64,000 bases of DNA, from contig JYIP02000007.1 of the NCBI GenBank assembly GCA_001051155.2, positions 374,342 to 438,341 on the forward strand, read 5' to 3'. The position numbers and the translations under genes are program-made. The notes under the pieces are model-generated. The model saw only the letters and a list, made by a program, of their open reading frames with translations, had not been told where the DNA came from and did not search any database. This DNA comes from Chrysoporthe austroafricana. Lineage: Eukaryota; Ascomycota; Sordariomycetes; Diaporthales; Cryphonectriaceae. How positions within the stretch are numbered: position 1 is the stretch's first letter; every line of letters begins with the position of its first letter. Shown one piece after another: positions 1-10,277 of this stretch.

Positions 1-628
1 AGTAGAGAGAGCATGCACGAGCCAGAAAAGAATATCACCTAGCAACACAGGAAGGAGCGAACCGTTTAGAAGTCAAAGATGCATTGCCATAACCTGCATG
101 CCCTCATGTGGAAGACTGCCCGAATCCTTGGGTGAGTCTTGAAAGAAGCAAATAGAACCTGAGTCATTTCCGTTTCCCTTTCCATTCTCCTCAACACCGT
201 TTTCTCCGTCTTGTAAGAACTCCGAACCTTTGCACCTCCTGCCGAAAGGGCCATAAGGAAACAGGCACTGGTCCGCTTCCTACCACAGTGCAAGACAACA
301 GTAAGGCATCGTCACTGATCGATCGTTCTCGTTCGCTTTCTGTGCCGGAATCCGTATTTGGTGACCGCGGATCATGTTCGTCGTGATTAGAGGAGGGAAT
401 CCCTGCTGAGTAGTAGTACAATGTTGTTGAGACAACCCATTCGGAGACCTGGGCCGAATGGAGGAAAAAGGTTGAGCAGCGCGAAGACGGTGGAGCCGGC
501 CTTGTCTGAATTGTCAGTAGTACCAGTCGTCAAGATGGCCGCCTCGCGCCCTCGGTACCACGCCGATGCAATGCAGCGATAGGCTGTGTTCGGTGATTCT
601 TAGAGCAGAGTCGAGATCACGTCGAGGA
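1..628. other. 3' flank of the RRM gene, no gene recognised
   Basis: This stretch lies downstream of the stop codon of the minus-strand RRM gene and probably includes its 3' UTR. Only short open frames are present, and none resembles a protein I recognise. No tRNA-like or repeat structure was seen. Confidence 0.4.
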
Positions 629-1988
629 CTACTCGCCGCGAGCTCGTTTAGCACCATGGGGATTGCCCCAATCACCGCCGCCCTGGTTGCCACCGCTATA
701 GTTACCACCGCCTTGATTGCCACCGAAGAAGTTTGGGTTGAATTGGCCACCAGACATAGGATTAAAACCTGCTGGGGACATCACCAGGTGCATGGGTTAG
801 TCACAGTTCCGAAAAGTAGAGTACCACGAGCCATTCGCAGAGGAGGTACACTGCAAGTGGGTCGTAGTCGTGGTGGGGAAGACGCCGGAAGAGAGCTCCA
901 GAGAAGAGAGAACGGCGTAGCTCACCCATGCCACCCATGCCACCACCCATCATGTTCATGCCAGGCATCATACCTCCCATTCCCATGTTTCCGCCCATCA
1001 TAGGGACAGGCCCCATCATGTTGTTCATACCACCGCGGCCACGCATATTCGGGCCGCCGCCGCGACCAAAGCCTGGGCCCATACCGCCACGTCCAAAGCC
1101 GCCTCCACCCATGTTGTTGAAGCCACCCATGTTGTTGTTGTAGGCATTCATATTGGAGTTGCCGTAGTTCTGGCCGAAGCCACCACGCAGACCACCACGG
1201 TTGTAACCTCCACGGCCACCGCGGAAGTTACCCTGGAAACCGCCACCACTGGAACCGGCTTGGAAGTGGTTGACTGGAGGACCGCTGGGATAGTTGCCAC
1301 CGGCAGGAGCGCCACGGCCCTGAACATCCCGGTTCTGGCGCTGAGGAGCATCCTTTGGCAAGGTCTTGAAGGGGTTGTTTGCATTGTGGAAGGCTACACT
1401 AGCGCGGCGCTGCTGGTTGGAATTGCCATCACCAGACTGCATGCTGTCGATGTAGCGCTTGGTTGCGGTGGCCGCCTGAGGAGACGTGAACTCAACGTAG
1501 GCTTGGCTGTTTCAACTAGGCGTCAGTTTGATATTCAAAAGATGTACAGATTCAGGCTGTGGGTGCAGAAAATACCCCTTGCTCTTGCCGTTGACCTTGT
1601 GCTCGCTGAAGGTGATGTCCTTCAACTCGTCCTCACAGGAAGCAGCATTAACCCAGCCACGGATCTCATCCTCGGTGTTCCACCACTGCATCTCCGAGAT
1701 CAGCAAGGCATTAGTGGCGCCTGGGTCGGTTGGACGGTCATCAGGCTCCTGCTTGCGCTTCACTCCCTGTTGAGGAGTAGAAGAGGCATCCTGGTTGTCG
1801 TTCTGGCCGTCGAAGCTGTCATCACCAATGGCTTCGTGATGCTCGTCGGCTGACTCGTTGTGGTTGCCACCGGTCGTGTCGAGGTCGCCTTGATCATCAT
1901 GATGACCGTACTCCTCTCCACCCTGTCCCTGATCCTGGCCGTTCTCAGCGTCTCCATAGACGTCGATCTCGAACTCCTCGTCAGCCAT
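629..1988 (-). CDS. CPSF6-like RRM protein with Gly/Met/Arg-rich tail
   Basis: Three exons (1988-1576, 1506-926, 768-629) give 377 aa. Introns are 1507-1575 and 769-925, both GT-AG and phase-consistent; the second has a CTAAC branch-like element. The N-terminus (residues 1-90) is acidic. A single RRM follows (about 95-170), with RNP2-like ALLISEM and RNP1-like KSKGQAYVEF; the first intron splits RNP1, and only splicing restores it. The rest is a GGFNNMGGGG/RGG/GMM-type low-complexity tail ending in KRARGE, probably disordered and suited to RNA or protein contacts. The arrangement matches fungal RNP proteins related to the 68-kDa subunit of cleavage factor I (CPSF6), which acts in nuclear pre-mRNA 3' processing. 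The family call rests on the RRM type and layout; the role is inferred. The start is the first ATG of an acidic leader with a clean frame. Confidence 0.85.
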
Positions 1989-2670
1989 CTTGTAAACTAG
2001 ACTTTGATCAATTTAAAATGCCGAAGTCGAAATTCTGGGATGGATGAGATGTATTGACTGTCTCGCTGGTCAGAAGTACAGGAGTCCAGATTGTCTGTAA
2101 CAGCCACCCTGAGATCAGTATACACAAGATCAACAAGACCCTCCCCCAGATGCAAAGAAAGAAGAGACGAAACCGGGAAAGAGATTGCAGGAGAGGTAGA
2201 GCTGAGAACATAGGGCAAGAGAACCAGGACGGAAGGTAAAGAGTTAACAGTACGTACACTCCTGATACCTCAAGTTCCTTAACAAGATTTTGGAATTCAG
2301 ACAGTGAACAACGCCCAATTTTTGTGATGCTGCCCCTTTGAACTGCTCTCTCTGGCTCTGAGATACTGAAGATGAAGCTCTGTGCTTGCAATCTTGCCTG
2401 TGATCTCTAGATGGGTTTGGAATGCAAAACGAGTACAGCTGTCCTTGCGCTTTTCTGAACCAGAAGATGAAGTGGAAGATTGGTGCCTCAATCAACCAAT
2501 CTTTGAAAGTTGTCCTTGCAAAACGCCAAGAATGTTGGTCAACCAGAAGGTGTACGAGGGAGCAGGTTAGTACGGTCAAAAAAAAAAAAAACGTCAACGT
2601 TGCTGAGATAAAAGTTGGGTTGGGGCGAAGCCCCAGGAGAGAGTCGACTTTTCGGTGTAGTTATAGGAGT

Positions 2671-2863
2671 AACTAGTCGGCGATGCAAGTCTCAGGATTA
2701 GTCGATGATACTAGTTCTGGTAGTGAAGTGGTAGGTATCAGTTTTCAGCTGCCAGAGCAAGTCCCCGGCTGAGAAACCAACTAGTCGACGAGACTAGTGC
2801 TGTGCAGTAGTAAGGCGGCGTCTAAGTCTTCTGTGCAGGGAAAACTAACCGGCGATGCTAGTC
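2671..2863. repeat. Cluster of ~20-bp quasi-palindromic repeats
   Basis: Four degenerate copies of a unit close to TAGTCGAYGATACTAGT lie at about 2671-2691, 2698-2717, 2779-2799 and 2843-2863. A fifth copy lies outside the cluster at 3863-3885. The copy at 2780-2798 contains a perfect 7-bp inverted repeat (ACTAGTC/GACTAGT) around 5 bp. No open frame explains them. They could be a miniature repeat family, a protein-binding array or the eroded ends of an element. Confidence 0.5.
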
Positions 2864-4163
2864 CTCCACGACACAACCTCCTAGACTTCTCTCCTTGTCA
2901 CCTCTGCTCCTGCTGCAATTATGTGTTACGGAAAATGGTGTGATCGGGGCTTCTCGAGATGGCTTTGAAGGCTTCTGGAGGGCTCGTAGATGCAGCCCTG
3001 CGGTATTAGTACCGGGTCGTCGTGGGGGTTCCGGGCGAGGCTTGCAGCCACGAGGAAGGCAAAGGTCGCGCAGACCCTGAGCGGCCTGGATGTGAGTTCG
3101 AGAGGATGACTTTTCGAAATCGGATCGTCCTATGTTGGTGTGGGAAGAGGGTAGACTTCGCGCATTCACGCGTTCGCGAGGACGAGGAGGACGATCGGGG
3201 GCACTGCTCGAGCTGATCAATTGAAAGCAGTCGCGATGTAAGCACGTCTCTGTTTACGGAAGCACACCAAGCCTCGAGGACCCGGCGGTGTGGAGAGAAG
3301 GGAAAGAGACGGTGAAGGATGAAGAGAGCGTGGGAGGAGAAGAGGAGGGGTGGTTGGTGGTTGGCAAGGGACGTTTAATCAGGACGAGAACGTTGAATGT
3401 AGGCTCGTGGAGCTATGGATGAGCTTCGTTAGCTGCAGCTCGCCTGCCAATCAGCGCCATCCTCTTCCACACCACAGGGGCCCGTCCGCCGAGCCTCAAA
3501 CGCGAGGCCCTAGCGGCAGGCATGGTGGAGTAACTATAGTACTCTTGCGGGGCCCCCGCCCTCCTCTCTTCTAATTGCGACACGCTTGACACTCCACAGA
3601 CACCAGGAAACGCACTCACTACCTAGACAAACGCTGCTCGCCTATAATATAAGGACGTAAGCAAGAACGGCCGGTGTGCTACGAGAGTTCTCACTGGAAC
3701 AGCCGTCCTCTATTCCCAGGGATCCTATAGCGTGAAAGCTGATTGCTGAGCACGATTCAGCGCTGGCCCGCAAGAGCCTGGTCTTTGTGTGCTCAGGAAG
3801 GGAGAAGGGGAGGCCTGGCGACTTCGGATATATAAAAAGACAAGAAGCAGCATAGACTGCAAGGTTAGTCGATAATACCAGTTCCTCCAGTGAGAAGCCG
3901 GCTTTCAAGCAGGCACAACTGCTTTGTGCCTCAGGCCCGGGAGCCATGGCCCAATTCTCTCATATATTCTGAGGTGGGGATGATATAATGTTATAGTGGT
4001 AGTACTTCGCTCTTTTCTTGGTAGATATTAACAGCGTGCCAAAATAATGAACTGCTGTTCCAGAAAGGATGACCCTAATGCCATTTTGTGCAATGCTGGA
4101 TACGAATTGAATTGAACCACACTGAGGGTCTTATATGAGACGGAAGCCCTGGCAACCCGGTGA

Positions 4164-4676
4164 ATGGCATGCGGAGAGTCAAGTGGAAGGAACCGGGCAC
4201 CGTCTTTGGAGGTGGCTCCTTTGTCATCCTGCAGACTGGTCATGGCATTGTACGGGATCCCAGCCCCAGAAGACCTGCAGGATACCGCACGAACCCTCCC
4301 ATACGTAGGGAAGATAATTCAGACTGCTCAGGGGATGCTATCCACAGATAAGGGAGCTACCGTTGTCACATCATGGAGCTGGGCATCGGGCCTCGAAAAG
4401 TCGTTACCTCACGCTATGGCGATGACTTCGCAACTCTCCTTTCGCACGACCATCCTTGTCACGGGTTCCAGTACTGTGGTGCGCACGATGACTGCGGTTG
4501 CAACCGCGGCATCGAAATGAGTCTACAAGGGTCTCGTGCACGGCATGCTCGAGCTTCTGCAGTCGCTGGACGAGGTACACATCAAGGGCAGGGGTGTGTT
4601 CATGCCTACGATTGAGGCGGAAACCAAGCAATGGGGTATACATATGGAGGTTGAGGGCCAAAGAAATTCGAGCTAG
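4164..4676 (+). pseudogene. Possible decayed gene fragment, family unknown
   Basis: A frame of about 170 codons runs from 4164 to a TAG at about 4676 and is interrupted once, by TGA at 4518-4520. It continues beyond that stop with protein-like sequence (LVHGMLELLQSLDEVHIKG). The TGA is one C-to-T change from CGA. I could not assign the peptide to a family. It may be a relic of a gene or just a chance open frame; GC-rich fungal DNA produces many of these. Confidence 0.2.
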
Positions 4677-5432
4677 ACAGTCCATCTGGAGTATTGCAGT
4701 TCAGCGAACTCGGAGCTGCGATCCGGTGCGAGTGAGAGTCAGGCTCACGTTGTTAAACTCTCGGCATCACATGCCTCTTGCTTCTGGGGAGTTTCAGGCT
4801 GATATTGAAGCCTCGGAATGGACCTTCAGGCACTGGCAGAGGCTGAGCGACAGTACGTCCGGACATCTTGGCCACAGTTCCTGAAGAGGAATATTACTTA
4901 GTACGGATGTGCAAAATTAGTTTGGGCATCAGTAGTCCACGCTGAGGGAAAAAAGCCTGGAAGTAAACGAGGTTCAACCAATGATGCTTGCGCTCTGTAA
5001 TACAGTGACCGACATCGCTTACCAACCTTACTGTAGAAGGTTAGTGGACAGCGGCCTGCCAACTTGCACTAATGATGACCGCATGCCGCCCACCACTGGC
5101 GGCTCCGCAGCTCAAACCTGGCGCCGAGCCCTATGCAATGTCACGATAAAAAGACAGCTGTTCCCACTGGTTCTCCCACTGCTGCGTACCCAGATCCACC
5201 TCGCGAGCTTCTTCGTCGTACTCACCCACCGGAACCCCTGCAGACCGGTCTCTCCCTCGTCCGCCGCATCGATAAGCCTCAGAGTCCCCGGTCCCTGACG
5301 TCATCCCCTAAACACGCTCTGAGAAGACGGGAAAGAGGTCTAACACTCCTCTCAGAGGACACCTGATAAAGACCACTAGGGCGCACTCTTTGGCTTCTCT
5401 ATCTCGACGCAGCGGGATTCGTCCTTCTCGAG

Positions 5433-6282
5433 ATGCCGTTGCCACCAATCGTATCGGGGACTGTCCAGGCGGCGGTCCTCAGTGCGGCGGCCAACATAAT
5501 GGCACAAGCCATAGGAGCTTACCGTAGTGAGGTATGAGAGGTTGCGGTGAACAATTGTGATGGTGTCATCAAGTCGCTTCACTATCATCATGGGAACACA
5601 CCCGTATTGCCCAGACTCACAATTCAATAGAAGTCCTTTGTGATCGACTGGGTGCCAGTGTTCCAGTTCTTCCTCTATGCCGTGGTGTCCACGCCGCCCA
5701 ACTTCCTGTGTAAGTGCTGCGCCCGCTTAACTTGTTCACGGTTCTTGACCTGGAGTCCCACCTCACAAGTCTCCAGTCCAGGAATTTCTCGAGTTCAGCT
5801 TCCCATCAATGACGTCAACGCCAACCCCAGAGGCGATATTCTCCGCCGCCTCGGATAACGAGAAGGAGCTCGACCGCGAGGCCCGCGAGGGCCGCCTCGT
5901 GGAGCCCAAGCTCAACATCCGCAACACGATCATCAAGTTCGGTCTGGACCAGACCGTCGCCGCGGGCGTCCTCACTTTCTTGTTCAGCATGTTCATGCAC
6001 AGCATCCAGGCCGCCATGGCGCATCGGACGACAGGCCCCAGCGCCAGCGCCGCGTTCCTCGCGAGCCGGGGGGCGCTGGACTACTCTCAGGTCGACTGGC
6101 GGGTAGTGGTGGAGCGGTCGAGGCTGGAGTTCATGCCGATCATGAAGGCTGGATGGAAGCTGTGGCCGTTCGTGAGCCTGTTCAATTTTGTGGTTGTAAG
6201 GAGTGTTGAGGTGAGGAACCTGGTGTGCGCGCTAGCGGGCATGGGTTGGGGGATCTATATGAGCATGCTCGCTGCGAGGTAG
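5433..6282 (+). CDS. Mpv17/PMP22 family membrane protein
   Basis: Three exons (5433-5531, 5631-5709, 5777-6282) encode 227 aa. Introns are 5532-5630 and 5710-5776, both GT-AG and in phase. The first exon, missed by a simple frame scan, supplies a typical Mpv17 N-terminus (MPLPPIVSGT...), followed by the WVPVFQFFLYAVVSTPPNFLF helix split over exons 2 and 3. Further hydrophobic segments lie at about 120-140 and 190-225. The C-terminal part has the family pattern of a conserved Trp-Pro pair, FNFVVV and a last helix ending MGWGIYMSMLAAR. Members are small four-helix proteins of the inner mitochondrial or peroxisomal membrane that affect permeability. The subcellular site and substrate cannot be read from the sequence. 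The next gene (PPCS) lies in the same direction after a 1.2-kb gap, so co-transcription is unlikely. Confidence 0.85.
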
Positions 6283-7442
6283 GGTGTTCAGCCTGGGTCG
6301 GATCAGATGTGGGCTGAGGACATTGTCGAAGGAACATAAAAGGACGAATGGCCTTGCGATCTGGATAGCACTGCTATGAAAAGACCGGTCGGTGTCTCAT
6401 CAATGGTAGGGATGACCGGGAGCTAGGCGGATGAGGGATCTTTGAAAACCTTGATGTGGGAAGAGCACGAAAAATATTGAGGCTCGTCATCCTCATATAA
6501 CGTTGATATTTCAACGCCATAAAAAAATGTGATACCTACTATGGAGATAGAACATTATCACATCACACTTGCGAAATGGCAGCGCGTGAGGATCTTTGAA
6601 TTCCCCTCATCCATCCTTGTCCCTCGTGAGGGCCTGAAGGGAGAAGGTTGGTCGCAGGCTTGTGGCAACCCTAACCCTCCCTGCAGACTAAGATCAACGC
6701 CGTATTTCGACTCCCGTCTGTGCGCGCGGTCAACACGGAAGATTTCCCTTCCCCCGGACGTCGCGGTGAACCAACCACATCGGCGACATATCTCCTCGGT
6801 CCTGGGGTTCAGAGTCACAGAGCCAGTGAATTCTCCTCTTCCACCCATTGGAAGTTTATCAAACAGGGGAACGCTAGCACCACCCAAGGTGAGCAAGCAC
6901 AATTTCTTTTAGCCACATTTCTCGACGACGACACCGGTGCACCTCGGAGCCGGGCCGAGGGCCGCAAGCCGCTTCTTAGCGCTCTCCGTTCTGTTCGCAG
7001 CCCGAGGTCATCACTGCCCTTGCTTTCGCCAGCTCCTTGAGGCATGATTGGAATAAAACTCACCGAGTCATCCGAGTCTTCATACTCACAATGCTATTGT
7101 ACGCCTACGACTAGAGGTATCATGATTACGTTATGTCTTCTTTCATCCCTCCGAGGTTGCTCACTGTCCATCATGAGACTCAAGATCCGTGAGGCATGGC
7201 TCCGTTATCTCAAGTATCCCCGTCGATTATTTTCATACCGTAAGGTCCGCAGCTGGTATCCCATGGTGTGCTGACAGTTTCTAGGAATTCTAGGTCACCT
7301 GACCGTCGAATGATTGGATCCCCGAACTTGTCGCTCGTCTTCAGCCTCTCGTCATCCTCCTCCTCACCGTCTGCATCGCCAGACGCACCCGCCTTCTCAT
7401 TGTCACCTCCCCTTACCCTTCGGCCGGACCAGCATAAGTAGT
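6283..7442. other. Intergenic region and pyrimidine-rich leader of the PPCS gene
   Basis: Nothing gene-like was recognised. The last 120 bases before the PPCS start (about 7325-7440) are strongly CT-rich with CCTCCTCC and CTTCAGCCTC runs, as expected for a fungal promoter/5' UTR. An open frame upstream of and continuous with the PPCS start (from 7314) encodes a Ser/Pro/His-rich stretch that I take to be untranslated. Confidence 0.4.
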
Positions 7443-8707
7443 ATGGCTCCCTCGGCAGAAGCCACGCCCGCGGCCGTGGAGGATCAGTACTTCAGCTCCA
7501 ATCCCCCGCCGAAAGCACTACCTGGACATATTGTCCAGGCGCAGGACTTCATCGATTTCCACGCTGCGGCAAAACGGCGTGTGGTTCTGGTGACATCCGG
7601 GGGTACTACCGTACCGCTGGAGAAGCAGACTGTGCGGTTCATCGATAACTTCAGTGCCGGCACTCGTGGCGCTACGTCTGCAGAGTATTTTCTTGAGAAT
7701 GGGTATGCCGTTATCTTTCTGCATAGGCAGTTCAGCTTGCTTCCATACAGCAGGCACTACAGCCACGCGACAAACTGCTTTCTAGATTTTCTAGACGAAG
7801 GGCCCAATGGATCGGTGGTGGCCAAGCCCGAGTTCAGCGAGACGATGCTCGATGTCCTGCGGAAGTATCACACCGCAACAAGCAAGAATTTGTTGCTGAC
7901 GGTGCCGTTTGTCACGATCGGAGATTATCTGCATGAGCTGCGCGCTATTGCGAGGTTGATGCACCGCCTAGGCCCGGACGGTCTGCTATATCTGGCTGCG
8001 GCGGCGAGTGATTTCTTCTTGCCGCAAGAACGCATGGCGGAGCACAAAATCCAGAGCACGGATGCGGCGGACAAAGTAAAGAAGACCTCGACGAAGACAA
8101 GTCCCGATCTGCGGCCTACCTCGGGCGCCGGGGGTGGTGATGAGGAGTTTGACAACTTTGACTCGACCACCAAAGTGCCGAGAAGTAAGAGACTCATTGT
8201 TGATCTGGACCCGGTGCCGAAATTTTTGAAGAACTTGGTCGATGGGTGGGCGCCCCAGTGCATGATTGTGTCATTCAAGCTAGAGACGGACCCAGGTAAG
8301 TCGATCACTGACCGTTCAGGAGCCCAGACACTGATCACAGTGCAGAAATCCTCGTCCACAAGGCTAGAACCGCCTTAGATCGGTACAGCCACAACCTTGT
8401 CATCGGAAACCTTCTGTCCACACGCAAGTGGGAGGTTGTCTTCGTCGCGCCCGGCAGGCCCGACAAGTGGATTCGGATCCCCAGCGTCGCTGATACGAAG
8501 GCGGGCCATAAGAGGACGCTGAGCGAGATGGAGGGGACGAAACAGGATGCCGGCCCGCCGCAGGATAGACCGCTGGATCCCGCGTTGCTGCCTGAAGGAG
8601 ATCCTGATGTTGAAATAGAGAGCCTGATCATACCTGCCCTGGAAGAGCTGCATACAGCGCATATCAAAGAGGCAGGGGCGAAGGATACTGGGAATGGGAA
8701 TGCTTGA
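7443..8707 (+). CDS. CAB2: Phosphopantothenate-cysteine ligase (Cab2 type)
   Basis: Two exons (7443-8295 and 8346-8707) joined by a 50-nt GT-AG intron give 404 aa. The protein catalyses the second step of coenzyme A synthesis after pantothenate phosphorylation, joining 4'-phosphopantothenate to cysteine. Eukaryotic PPCS signatures are clear: VLVTSGGTTVPLE near the N-terminus, VRFIDNFSAGTRGA as the nucleotide-binding loop, YLAAAASDFF in the centre, and VPKFLKNLVDGWAP followed by SFKLETDP. Splicing restores the C-terminal ILVHKARTALDRYSHNLVIGNLL region and the WEVVFV strand. It is a monofunctional ligase without the decarboxylase half of bacterial CoaBC, as in yeast. The acidic insert at about 215-240 is typical of fungal orthologues. 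I chose ATG 7443 because the in-frame sequence upstream is low-complexity. This is the most secure call in the window. Confidence 0.95.
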
Positions 8708-9235
8708 AAGAAGCCCGCCTGATTGAGATATTCTTGCTAGCAGTTGGTCAGCTGTATAGATCCAAGTCAGCATTCAAGAGAATCCGGTGCCAAGAGCTAG
8801 CTCATATGTACTCGTTGTGTAATGTCGTGCAAAAATTTCTCCCGTATTTCTCTCAGGATAAGAATAGCTAATTATATTATATATCAAGTGCCCGTGCTCA
8901 AGGCCGCTTTTGAAATGGTCCCTGTGACGAGCGTGGGAGAATCAGCCACTGTACAACAACTTACAGATTATATAGCCGCCCTGGCTAATTTGTTGAATGC
9001 TACTGGTAACACTGAGTTAATTACTTCAAGATGCAGAGGGGTAGGAAGACCATATTAGTCAGACGTTAAAGGCTCCTATCAGACGATCGGACCTTGTGTA
9101 TCAAAGATGGTAGTCGAGCGGGACATGAAGGTAAGTAGAACCATTATATAGAATTTTAGCCCAGGTATCAGGACTTGTAAGGCAAAGACTTGGTCTCTGG
9201 GCTCGGTGGCCTCCAGTCCCAACACCGATAGGGTA
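8708..9235. other. Intergenic, no gene recognised
   Basis: A short open frame at 8822-9058 encodes about 78 residues with no recognised motif and is probably chance. The region becomes AT-rich toward the transposon remnant that follows. Confidence 0.4.
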
Positions 9236-9895
9236 AGTCAAGACACCTGCCCCCTGGCACCCTGGTCAGCCATACCGCTATTTCAACCACCTGTATATAC
9301 TGTTTCTTCCTCTTTCAATTTTTTTGGGACAACTTTATTTTTCTATGGAACGTTTATTGTCGACCGATGAAAGTCCATACTGAGTACGAAGTTTTTCAAG
9401 CCGACGAAGCTGTCAGAAATGGCCAATTACAACAGAAAGCTATTCGTAAATAAGCTATACCGAAGGTTACCTTTTAGCATCGCCTAGCTGAATGGAACTA
9501 TATAAAGCCGTTTACCAATTAAGCTAAAGGCTTTCTATTGACCGAGAACGATGCCTGATTAAATGGATTGTTGCTTAGGAATGTCTAGTGCTTTCACTTA
9601 GCCATTCAAGACTCGGAATCTTTGCTCGGAAAATCTTCACTGTTAAGGGAAACTTTAACCCTTAGGCAATAAACCAGAATTAGTGCCAGCACTTCATGCC
9701 AACTACCAGTAAGCTCAAACAACCTAAGCGTGAGTCAAAATAGGCGAAGTTTAAGCAAAATAGACTGTCCTTAGTATCTGGCTAAACTTCGTCAATATAG
9801 AGAGGACAAGAAAGATTAAAATGGGAAAGCTCGTCGTCGAGAAAAGGGACGTCGGGTTGACCAAGAAGTGGATATCAACATGGTGGTTTTGCTAG
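9236..9895 (+). mobile_element. Degenerate pogo/Fot1-like DNA transposon remnant
   Basis: At 9234-9235 a TA is followed by AGTCAAGACACCTGCCCC, which resembles from memory the terminal inverted repeat of Fot1-like (pogo/Tc1) elements inserting at TA. The interior is AT-rich and full of stops in every frame. Fragments such as the Lys/Arg-rich GKARRREKGRR (about 9820-9850) recall the basic tail of such transposases. I could not find the matching right end, so the element is probably truncated. The AT shift and stop density fit repeat-induced point mutation. This call is tentative. Confidence 0.35.
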
Positions 9896-10277
9896 GGTGC
9901 GCGCGCACATAACGCCTGACACAGCCTCTTCGTGCTGACATTCAGAATGAAGACGCCACCATGTGACATTGCTGTACTGTAGTAAGCTCGGTGGCAAAGT
10001 GAGTGGCTGCAGTTCGTGCACTGTGAGATCTGTTCCCACCTGCCGATCTGCTGTAAATCTGGTCAGCCGCCATGCACCTCTGCTGAACATTGTTGCTGCG
10101 CCCTGGGGGTTGCAAATTCAGCTTGCATGGGTCATAATAAGTGCCTGGTGGGCGCCTATATCCATTAGGACTGCCACATTCCGGACAGGCTGTGCTCGCG
10201 AATGTAAACTTCTTCCATTCAATAACGGTCCCTATCAGCGTCCTACATTGTTAATCTCAAGCGGTGCGCATTCCTCC

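Larger units (their letters stand above)
1989..5432. other. 3.4-kb intergenic region with short palindromic repeats
   Basis: The left part (1989-2600) is the promoter and 5' UTR side of the RRM gene and includes an A-run at about 2579-2591. At 2671-2863 and 3863-3885 lie five related quasi-palindromic short repeats (listed separately). Around 4160-4680 there is a possible decayed reading frame (listed separately). Between 3890 and 4150, and between 4900 and 5430, I see nothing recognisable. Confidence 0.4.

Noticed and set aside
7314..7442. N-terminal extension of the PPCS protein
   Set aside because: Residues are Ser/Pro/His-rich and encoded by a CT-rich stretch typical of 5' UTRs; the conserved protein begins after ATG 7443.
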